Source: Beverwykella pulmonaria (lineage: Eukaryota; Ascomycota; Dothideomycetes; Pleosporales; Melanommataceae). From it: 37,498 nt of DNA. The first letter of the stretch is position 1. Each line of letters starts with the position of its first letter. The notes beneath the pieces are model-generated. The model was not told where the DNA came from and searched no databases. It worked only from the letters and a program-made list of their open reading frames with translations. The DNA lies in assembly GCA_001599595.1 (NCBI GenBank), contig BCHH01000007.1, forward strand, positions 2,887,545 to 2,925,042, given 5' to 3'. This document shows, one piece after another, positions 18,936 through 28,377 of this stretch. A program made the translations under genes and the position numbers.

Positions 18936-21900
18936 CTAAAACTTCGTCGGGTTTAAGTGGCATATCCATATCTTTCCAGATCCAACACCGATGCCGATCG
19001 TCTTCCCCGATACTGCCCAACACGATGGTCGGTACTCCGACGGTAGCCATAGTAAGTTCTCTGAATCAAATGTGATCCATTCTCTGTCTACGCTTAAAGC
19101 CGCGCCTCGATATCGAGAATTTCGAGAACCCATGCTCGGTGTCATAATGGAAACTGGCGACACGTCAATTGCGATAGTGCCAAATTCAGTGTAAAGACAC
19201 GAGCCACTAGCACCAAATGATATGTTATCGAAGGCCATGTTAGAATCGAGTGTGTGCAGGCACTGGCCACTGCTTGCATCCCAGATCTTGACCGTCATAT
19301 CGGCCGACGCCGATGCGAGCCGTGTCGAGTCGTGTGAGAAGGCTACCGATTTGACGGAGCCGCTGTGGCCCTCGAGCGTGTGCACGCAGGCGCCGCTACT
19401 AGTACCCCAGATCCTAACCGTCTCATCGTCCGACGCCGACGCCAGCCGTGCCGAGTCGTGCGAGAAGGCTACCGAGTTGACGAAGCCGCTGTGGCCCTCG
19501 AGCGTGTGCACGCAGGCACCGCTGCCAGCATCCCAAATCTTGACCGTCATATCGCGCGATCCTGATGCGAGCCGTGTCGAATCGTGGGAGAAGGCAACCG
19601 ACGTGACCCACATGCGATGGCCTTCGAGCGTCTGCAGGCACTCGCCACTGCTTGTGTCCCAAATCTTAACTATACCATCCTCCGACGCTGACGCAAGTCG
19701 TTCTGAGTCTTGTGAATAGGTCACGAAGTCAACCCAATCGCTATGGCCCTCGAGCATCTGCAGGCACTGGCCACTGCTTGCATCCCAGATCCTGACCGTC
19801 CCATCGCCAGACGCTGACGCCAGCCGGGCTGAGTTGTGTGAGAAAGCGACCGACATAACATAATCGCGATGCCCCTCGACTGTCTGTGGGCACTCACAAC
19901 TGCTTGTATCCCAGATCTTGACCGTCATATCGGCCGACGCCGATGCGAGCCGTGTCGAGTCGTGTGAGAATGCCACTGAGTTGACTGTATCTCTATGGCC
20001 CTCGAGCGTCTGCAAGCACTTGCCACTGCTTGCATCCCAGATCTTGGCCGTGTTGTCGCCTGACGCTGACGCAAGCTGTGTCGAGTCGTGGGAGAAGGCG
20101 ACCGACGTGAGCCATTTGTTATGGCCTTCGAGCGTCTGCAGGCACTGGCCACTGCTTGCATCCCAGATCTTGACCGTCTTGTCCGACGCTGACGCCAGCC
20201 GGGTCGAGTCGTGCGAGAAGGTCACCGACCGGACCCTATCGCTATGGCCCTCGAGCGTCTGTAGACACTCGCCACTGCTTGCATCCCAGATCTTGACCGT
20301 CTTGTCGTCCGACGCTGACGCCAGCCGCGTCGAGTTACGTGAGAAAGAGACCGACCTGACCCAACTGCTATGGCCTTTGAGCGTCTGTAGGCACTTGCCA
20401 CTGCTCGCATCCCAAATCTTGACCGTCCAATCACCCGACGCCGACGCGAGCCATGTCGAGTCATGTAGAAAAGCCACTGAAGAGACCGGCTTGCTATGGC
20501 CCTCGAGCGTCTGCAGGCACTCGCCACTACTTGCATCCCAGATCTTGACCGTCATATCGCCCGACGCCGATGCGAGCCGTGTCGAGTCGTGCGAGAAGGT
20601 CACTGACAGGACACTATTGCTATGGCCCTCGAGCGTCTGTAGGCACTGGCCACTGCTTGCATCCCAAATCTTGACCGTCCAATCGCCCGACGCCGATGCG
20701 AGCCGTGTCGAATCAGGTGAGAAGGCCAGTGAGGCGACCGAGATTCTATGACCTTCTAGCGTCTGCAGGCAGGCATTCCAATTTTCTCTTATTGCCGGCT
20801 TTATCGTGATCCACTTAGGCTCGTCCTCCTTGAAAAGGTCCCGTATTAGGCTGCGCGCCGGACTAAATATAAGGGCAGATGCATACACCTGAAGAGGATT
20901 GTTTTCGATGACGCCTCTATTAGACAAGACGAATCGGTGAGCGTCCCGAACCAACCGCAGAAGGTGGGACTCAGATGAGGCTCTCTAGATCACGCGTTAT
21001 TCTAAGCGTCCTACCTTGTTCAAGTGATAACTAACCTTAACCAAATCGGCAAGTTTTCCTATTGAAAGTATCCCCTCAGACGTCGTCTTGAGAAGGGAGA
21101 GAGCCTCGAGCCAGTGAAGGAAGTGTTCCTCTAGAAAGACGTCGATCGGGCCGTTGTCGCACAGTCCCACTCTGTCATGGCCGCTTTCGATCTCGCAAAG
21201 ATGATCAATCCAGTAAACACAAGCGTATCGAATCGATGCCAGGGGATCTGGATGAGGAGCTTGAACTTTCGTGATGGGAAAACCTGGATACTCTAGATCG
21301 TAGATATTTCTTCGTAATTTGGCTTTCATAGCTTTGAGTGACTGCGATATGATCGTTGGATGTCCTTCTGAGCGACCACGGGGGAAGATCTCGGATAAGA
21401 TCTGTGACTTTGCATGCTCAGTAAGGTAGTCTTTCGCCGACTGGTGAACAAAGAAGACAGTCTTATCATCCTCCTTGACAGTAAGGAGGCCGCAAAACCT
21501 TACGATGCTCTGATGAGCAGCTAAATGGGGTAACGCAGCCAGCGTTACCAACTCGGACAGCTGGAGTGGGCGATAAGCATTGACCATGATTAAAAGCACA
21601 TCCTTGCTGTGTTGGGACAAAGCACCCTTCTGCTCAATGATTTTTCGCATCATCCGATCGTATATTCCCTTAAGGTCTAGAGGTAACTCGCGAACGAACT
21701 CGAGAACTTCGTCAGCGCCACAGTCGGGGTTGTCCTGTATTTGCCGGAAGACAAGCGCCACCCACAGAAATGTGCCGTCGGCTTTTCGGCGAAGCTCCTC
21801 GGCTACGTGGTCTTGGACTTGTCGAACTTCCTCAAGGATGCTTTTCTCACAGCCCCTGTAGGTTCTCTCGAATCTTGCAGCGAGGTCCAACATCTTATGG

Positions 21901-23576
21901 TCGATATAAGAGTTGACAGCATCAGCCACAGAATTTGCATTCAACTCAAGAGAAATTCTTGTTCTGGACTCACTTTTGTCGAGAATTTGTTCAATGTAAG
22001 TCTCGTTTCGACTGGTCACCAGCCACTTGACTTTGTTGTTTTTCTCCGACATCTCGGAAATCAGCTCTAAAAGCTGTTTTAGGCCGGGCTCCTCCTTCTT
22101 GCACTCATCCAGAGCGTCAACGGCGAGATATGCTCTTCCCAAGGCTTCGTCCTCGAGCATGGATGAGAGAATTTTCTTCAGGTTATAGAACGCCGCGTGG
22201 TCTTCGAAAAGTGCTGACCCGAGGTCCCTAAACTCTTCCAAATGGCGTATGAGCGACTTTTCCTGGCGTACGAGCATCCATATCAGTCCCCTCAAAATAG
22301 CGGTTGCCGTGTTGAGCCTATAATTGGTGCCTTGACAGAAGAAGTAGGACAGTTGAGATTTGTCAAAGTGTGATTCCACCTCGGCCGAAAGCTCAGTCAC
22401 AATTCCAATAAGAAGCATCGTCTTCCCCTTGCCTGCGTCGCCTTTAATCCAAAGGAGCCTTTTCCCGTGCTGCCAGTCGGTGAAACCCTTGTACTCCTGG
22501 TTATCGAGAATCCATTTGTAGGAGTCTGCAAGCAAGCGATCCTTCCTCTTTTGCAGGGACTCGATCTCCGCCGTCATATCTGTCACACATAACCTTTGCA
22601 TAACTTCGTCCTGTGCCTTGGAAATGTGTAAGTTGACAAGCAGTCCGAGGTAGGAATTGGCCTGCCTAACTCCAAAGTCGCTGGCGGCGGCATTGACAGA
22701 ACTCTCGGCTTTGATCACATCGTCAAGGCTTCCACTCCAGTTATCAAGTTTGACCAGGTTCCGGAGATGCCGCACAACAGGATTTCGGTAGTATGCACAA
22801 GTGCTCTTGATAATATACATGAGGAGTGTTTTGTATAGGTCCAGTAGCCGATCCGCAAGGAGCCCTCGCAGTTCTACAAAGTGTTCATCGTTCTGAGACT
22901 TCTCATCAAGAAGGAGTTTCGAGAGACTGGTGTACCACTTCATATTTCGGATGACGTGGGCAATTCCTTCTCGATTTACTGTCGTCTCGTCGATTGAGTT
23001 CTGGAAAACCTACGACGATATGGTTACAGTAGGTACTTGGCTATAGGATGATACACTTACCTGTAGAACGATGCAGATACCAGTCCACGCAAGGGCAGCT
23101 ATCGGAACAGCCTGCAGACCGCTACCTATTGCTTCCTTAACGGAGAGGACAATCTTTATGGTATCGCCCACTTTTTCTTCAGCCTCGGCTAGCTTCCTTG
23201 TGTTTTCTAAGCCAGTATCAAGAAGGTGCTCCATCTGGGATCGTCTCTTCGTCCCGTCCGTCTGCTCAATAATATTTCCCTGGGCCCCTTCGGCTCTGCC
23301 GAGGTCATTGGAGAGGATCGTCTCATAGAAAGCAAATAATTTGGGCTCATCGCCTTTGAGGTCGTCGTAGGCTTGGTCCCAGAGTTGCTCGGGTTCGATG
23401 GCGGGTTTTGTTTGAGCAGAGCTTTTGGACGGAGTTACGGGCGGGGCGGACGGGGCCGGTAGTGCGACCTTGTCCTCGGACCGGCTGCCATAATCTTTCC
23501 CCTTTAACCTCTCCCGTTTTAAGGGTCCAAAGCAACAACAAACTTTCAGGAACGAGTGAGATTTGCTTTCAGACAT
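18936..23576 (-). CDS. NACHT-WD40 NLR protein (HET-E/HNWD-like architecture without a fused HET domain)
   Basis: Three exons: 23576-23061, 23009-21015 and 20969-18936, with introns of 51 nt (GTAAGT...CGTAG) and 45 nt (GTAGGA...CTGAG). The product is 1514 residues. The N-terminal region (LWDQAYDDLKGDEPKLFAFY and on) resembles the fungal NACHT_N domain. The NACHT domain has Walker A GDAGKGKT (362-369), Walker B YLAVDALDE (466-474) and a TSR sensor (about 504-506). Twelve WD40 repeats of 42 residues (one of 41) fill about 904-1406, followed by a degenerate blade. Relatives act in heterokaryon incompatibility or innate immunity: WD40 binds a ligand, NACHT oligomerises, and an N-terminal effector kills the cell. 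No HET or other death domain is fused here. The N-terminus has a Cys triplet (VCCCFG) that might be acylated. All motifs are intact. The second intron is inferred from two stop codons and the resumed frame. Confidence 0.9.
19232..20768 (-). repeat. Coding tandem repeat, twelve 126-bp WD40 units
   Basis: Twelve consecutive units encode CLQTLEGHxxxVxSVAFSHDSTRLASASxDxTVKIWDASSGx. The framework is almost invariant. Variation concentrates at unit positions 9-11, 13, 31 and 42. Unit 5 lacks one codon in the variable loop (SASDKT). Confidence 0.9.
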
Positions 23577-23640
23577 AGTCCTCGAGCGGGTGATCGATGG
23601 CAGGGAAGGTGGTTGCGGCTGGAGCTGGCTGCTCTAGATC

Positions 23641-23650
23641 AATATACGTC
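23641..23650 (-). promoter_or_regulatory. TATA-like element of the NACHT-WD40 gene
   Basis: GTATATTGA on the minus strand lies about 65-70 nt before the ATG at 23576. Repeat copy B begins only about 35 bp further upstream, so most of the promoter is likely made of repeat sequence. Confidence 0.35.
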
Positions 23651-23682
23651 GTCGTGCACCGAGCGACTCTTGACTTTCGTAA

Positions 23683-24078
23683 TCACGCTAGCTGGGAGGG
23701 TGGCCGGCCCGCACTGGGCACACCATTGTGAGGTGGCGAATCTACAACAGGTGAGTTGGTTGACGGGGAGGCACACAGTAGAATAGCCAGGGTTGAGTTG
23801 GATCGCAAAGCCGCGGGGTAAGGGTCGGCCAGCTTGCCAAGACTTCTCACAGCCACAACAGCAGACACAAGGCTGATGATGACTTACCAGGCCATTAAAA
23901 GCCTCTCAGGTGCGGATATGGCCCCTCTATAAGTATTATAAGTAGTAAGAGCTTTATAGTGTTGCTGCAGCGAGGGAATATTATTTTACTTGAAAGGAAG
24001 GTTCTTTGTAACTTAAGCGTGAAGATAATAATATAAGCGTAATTTTTAGGTAGGAGGGGTCTTTGATATTTAGAAATC
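23683..24078 (-). repeat. Diverged dispersed repeat, copy B (inverted relative to copy A)
   Basis: About 396 bp, uninterrupted, matching both segments of copy A (16276-16484 and 18557-18719) in reverse complement. The end reading TCACGCTAGC faces the NACHT-WD40 gene, as does the corresponding end of copy A. It has no terminal inverted repeats that I can see and no recognisable ORF. Confidence 0.75.
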
Positions 24079-24494
24079 ATATCGACAAGCTCTTCCCTAT
24101 CAAATTCTGGCTCTGTGGATGTAAGCATAGTCTCCTCCTTTGTGCTAAAATCTGTGACATTCTTTACGGGCATCATGGATAGATTGTCGAGGAACGCTTC
24201 CTGGATTTTCTCCCGACATACCTTTGTCCAGAGTGGGCTAAACTCAAATCCGGCTTTCTTCTTGCGTATGTAGACAAAGTTTTCCCAAAATATGTGGATG
24301 AAAAGGTCGTTGAGAGTTGGAGATGCCTCCAACTTCTCCATTGCTTGCAAGACCCAGGATAAACGGCAATAGTCGGTACCTCTGCCGTGGCGTATGGCGT
24401 TCTTAAAGGGAGCCGAAGTCGGAAGACACTCTAGCACATTGATGCCGAGTTCAAGGAATCGGAGACCCATGAAGCTTGTACCGAGTAGAAACAT
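23895..24494 (-). pseudogene. Unidentified ORF, 3' part replaced by repeat copy B
   Basis: The frame gives 199 codons. The first 140 or so (FLELGINVLECL..., FIHIFWENFVYIRKKKAGFEF, EFDREELVDMISKYQ) have the composition of a real, soluble, mostly helical protein. The last 60 are translated from repeat copy B and turn hydrophobic and low-quality (KLLLLIILIEG). The gene was therefore probably cut by the repeat, or the repeat arrived with a rearrangement. A possible upstream portion reaches about 24625 in another frame. I do not recognise the family. It lies between the HET gene and the NACHT-WD40 gene on the same strand and may be a remnant of a third member of the cluster. Confidence 0.45.
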
Positions 24495-25313
24495 CGTCGA
24501 TGCCAGTCTGACTGAATTTTGTGGTATAAGGCCCGGCCCTTGGATTTGGCTTTATTGTCATCCGGGATAGGTGAAAAGGTGCAATAGCTTAATGCCCCAC
24601 TAATACCTAACTTATGCAATGTCATATATCGACATTCTTGCCACCAGGCGTTTCAAGCGGGCAAGTGTCATCGACAGGCCGGCACTGCATTGTGCGCTGT
24701 ATTGCGCGCTGCAGACTGTAGCGTGCGGTCATATGTCAGCGGGCCGCGGGATCGATGCCTAATATGTCTCACGATGCGCTGTTTTGCGGCCCGCTGGATG
24801 TGGCTTGATGTGGGCGTCAATGTGAGGTCACGTAGGCAGGAAGGTAAAATATGAGAGTAGTAGAAGCATGGGTTCGATTGTAGAACAGAAAAGTCCTTGA
24901 GAGTTAGGAGCTCTCGTGAATCCCGGTAGAATATATGTTGTGGGTGGCCACGCGCCAACCGTAGCTAGGGACGTTGGCCAGCCATGGTCCGGGCCACCTC
25001 CGGGCTCTGCCCGGGGGTTGAGCGAAATGAACAGGACGAGCATGTGAGACCGTAGCCCGTGTGACCTCCAGGCGTTGCCCGGAGGTTACCTCGATCCTGC
25101 TGGGCCAGAGTACCGTTACAGATAATCTATCAACTAGTTTAATACAGATAGTCCTACCATGCTTTCTCCTATCTAACTCTAGCCCCGAGCGACTAAGACT
25201 ATCTTCCTACCTATAGAGCCTTACATTAATATTGTGATTTAATTTTCTTTGTATATACTACATTTTAACCAACATTCCAAGATTAACTAGCCCAGTACAT
25301 GGTATACTATTAT
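24495..25313. other. Intergenic region with two similar GC-rich hairpins
   Basis: No credible gene. Two 24-bp hairpin motifs, ACCTCC(G/A)GGC-loop-GCCCGG(G/A)GGTT, lie at 24996-25019 and 25064-25087, each with 9-bp arms and one imperfect pair. The segment 24650-25120 is GC-rich and the part after 25120 AT-rich. A degraded LTR is possible, but I could not define ends or a target duplication. Confidence 0.45.
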
Positions 25314-27406
25314 TTAAACAAGTGTAAAGATATTACCATTGCTTTCATTAAGATCTGCCATTTCTCCGTACATGGCACCATCATAATAGCATTGGCCAAT
25401 AAGGTTGAACTTCCCATCTGGTCTAGGCCTTAGAACGAACGGCACCCTCGCACCATGAAGTAGAGCGATCTTGTCACCCTTGTCAACATAATCCATTGCA
25501 AGAGCAAATCTTCCAGCCTTGCAATAAACAACTCGTCTGCAATACTGGATCTTGCTAAGCTCATGCAATGTTTGTAGCGTAGCGCCGTGGGGTAAATTAT
25601 CGAAATCTGGTTGGGTGCTTGGATCAATCAACACTGATATAACTCGGTCCATCCTCTCGTAGTAACACAATGGACCGATTACTATCTTACCTGTTCGATA
25701 GAGAGGAATACTGGACTTATGAGCATCGAGCGCTGCCCATAAAACTCCATCCATGAAAAGAGTCTTCAAGAGGGCCTTTCTCCCACCTTCTCCGATATCT
25801 GAAATACCAAATTCCATCATCTGATCCGTGAACCTCTCCAGTGTCGACATTTCCCACGGTAGGCATGCCGATGTGTGAAAAGGATCAATATCTAAACTTG
25901 AGGTGGTTTGATACACCGAAAAGGGCGCAAGCTTACAGCAAACTGTGTCGATTATCCTGCCGGCGACATTCAACTCGTCCCATTTCGATGAAGAGGACTT
26001 GTAGTGGTTGCATTTTTCTATTGAAGGTAGTCCAAATCCACTTCCTGAGGCTTCGAAAAGGTTATCGTGAGCTAGTATAGGGGCTTGAACGTATCGAACT
26101 GTCCAATCAAGAGCCCATGAAGGAAGCCTTAGCTTTGACTTACTAAGATCAGTGAAAGGCAGGCGATCCAGAAAGTCCAGAGTTCCAGACTCTTTGATGA
26201 GCGCCTTTATCGCTGTTGCAAAGGTTTCTTCGATTGAAAGCGTATAGTCGACTGTTATATGTCGTAGGAGAAAGGGAGCTAGCCCGAGAAAGGCATAGAT
26301 ATGATCATGAGCGTATTGTACTTGACTTGACGCCATGAATTTTAAGATGTCCGTAAAACAAAGTGACTCATAATTAACGAATGAGGTACGCTGAGGGTCT
26401 AAAAGTGAGGTCGCTCCGACGTGGAGGCTCTGGGAGATGGCCAGGAGGAACTCAAATCCAGGAGCTCTTTGAAAGAGCAAAGCATGTCCTGGGTCGAGAT
26501 GAAGCTTGTCTTTAAGACTCTCAAACCATGCAGCGGAACGCGGATAGCCAGGATCGAAAACATTCTTGACCACTTCTTTCGGTAATTCAAAAATCCGATC
26601 ACAAACAGAGAATCCTTCGGCAATAAAAATTCCTGAAAAACCCACGTTCTCCTGAACCAGGGATGTTCAAGGAACCACAGAAGATGCTCCCTTATTCTCG
26701 AATATTCCCGTGAAGACGTTCTTCGTAATGCTAACGAAGGCCAAACGACCTCGTTTGGTGACGTAGATGGCGTAAGTTGTGGCGACTGCAGCGTGTCTTT
26801 GTCGCCAAAGGATTGCAAAAACCGGCGGACTTCTAGCCCGGCATCAGAATCCCATGCTAACTCTAGGTCAGACGCTATCTCAAGTGTTTCGCCGTCATCC
26901 ATCCACACCAAGCACCGAGCTGTTTGGCTATATATCTGACCCATAAGCTTCACTTGGTGGTTGCGCTCAGAGAGGTTGGACTGGTCAATCGTGATTTGGT
27001 CAACCCAAAGGTAACCTATCTTACACACTCTGGCAAGGTGGGGCAAAGCGAAGGCTACGGAAACTGTCACGAGGATTATTCGACCATCGAGTAGTGCAAT
27101 CCGATGTGACTTGTGCGTGCTTCCCCATACATAAGACACAGCCTCGTAATCTGGTGCGGTTTCAATATTAACATGTAAGATTGAGTAGCCTGCGCCATCC
27201 TCGTTTTCGATGGGGGCAGGGTGACTTCGTTCAAATTGCGCCGATACAGCGTTCGAAAGAATATGCTGCGGGTTTGGCTTAGATATCTTCAATAGGCGAA
27301 CTTCCGTCGGACCACGCAAACGCTTGAACTGGTAAACCAATGCTGAAGGGAGGTCGGCAGTCTGGATTGGGGGCGATACGATACTAGCACTCGGAGATCT
27401 ATCCAT
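25314..27406 (-). pseudogene. HET-domain protein gene with a one-base frameshift
   Basis: ATG at 27406, stop at 25314. The HET domain is clear: YEAVSYVWGS (88-96), LWVDQITIDQSNLSERNHQV (133-152) with MGQIYSQTARCLVWM after it, and HPWFRRTWVFQEF (248-260). Near 26604, in GATTCTCTGTTTGTGATCGG, coding passes from one frame to the next: upstream ends ...LPKDSLF, downstream resumes ...CDRIFELPKEVV. The span is 2093 nt, one short of 698 codons, so one missing base explains it. Downstream the frame stays open for more than 400 codons with HET-protein-like sequence (HDHIYAFLGLAP, LPSWALDWT). HET domains trigger cell death in non-self recognition. Either the allele is null or the base is an assembly error; the otherwise clean frames favour a recent event or an error. 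Confidence 0.85.
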
Positions 27407-28377
27407 GTTGTCTGTAAGATGCCAAGCACACGGTGGGTCCAGATGGTGTTTTGATAAGGTATCTAGGAGTGGGGCTATGCATTGTGGAGATATACATGTA
27501 TTAAATGACTCTGGGTTCGGGGTGCTCTACGGAATTCTCAGCCTTTCTATCGTTGCTTTTCGTCTTCGTAGGGAGGTTTGCGCAGGGATTATGGGGGATG
27601 CGAGACCGGTGAATCTAGACTCGCGAATCATAGTGTAGGAAGGGAGATACTCCCAATATTTTTTTGGGGTATACGGTCGAGAGACTGCGAACAGGTAAAA
27701 ACAATAACGCCTCGCACTCAGCGTTGTCATTTTTAGATAGATGATTGGACGTATTCCAGAAAGCGGGGTAGCAGAGCACATGCATAAGTCAACCAGAGGT
27801 TGTGCGAGCAGACACACCAGAAGTAGCGCCCGCATCTCGGCCGTGTTGTTATTAGACCTAAGTGGTTGCGTATCAGAAACGGGAGCTCGACGAAAGTGGT
27901 GATACCATGCCAATCTTTTTCAGCAAATGATGTCCTCCAATGTCCTCCAAATACGGTAATGGTCGTAGGCTCAGATATGCAAGTCACCGTTCAACCTATT
28001 CGTCCATGTGGGATGTCGGCTAATTAAATGTAGTTATTCTGTACTGCTGAAAATGGGACGGGACTAGCTGCAAGTCGGGAGCACAGACCACCTATGTAAC
28101 TATGTCCCATAGTACGCAGTGGATAAGAGTGTCCCTTCTCCCGCTCCGTGGACAAAAAGGACACAATCAAAGCCACAAATTCAACTGCCGGTATTGAATT
28201 TGATTGACTGCTTGCTTTCATACTAGTTATTTTAGGTAAATATGCAGTACACCTCTCCCACTGTGTCACTTACAAGGCTCCAGTCACATTACCTGGCCCA
28301 AAGAATTCTGCGAGCTCCAATACTTCTTTCGTTCCACGATTCTGTGAATATTGAGTGTCAATAGTGAAGGAAAAAAC
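27407..28377. promoter_or_regulatory. Divergent intergenic region between the HET and GH31 genes
   Basis: 970 bp shared by two divergently transcribed genes, so it should hold both promoters. A perfect 10-bp tandem duplication (TGTCCTCCAA twice) lies at 27931-27950. ORFs in it (such as 27527-27913, minus) show no motif. No strong TATA box is visible. Confidence 0.4.

Noticed and set aside
19222..20751. Long plus-strand ORFs within the WD40 array
   Set aside because: They are the antisense of the 126-bp WD40 repeats and repeat with the same period.
24668..25120. Solo LTR beginning TGTCA and ending TTACA
   Set aside because: The flanking 5-mers (GCAAG and GATAA) do not match as a target duplication and no second LTR is present.
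26590..26620. Programmed -1 frameshifting in the HET gene
   Set aside because: No slippery heptamer or clear downstream pseudoknot is seen; a single-base deletion or sequencing error is simpler.
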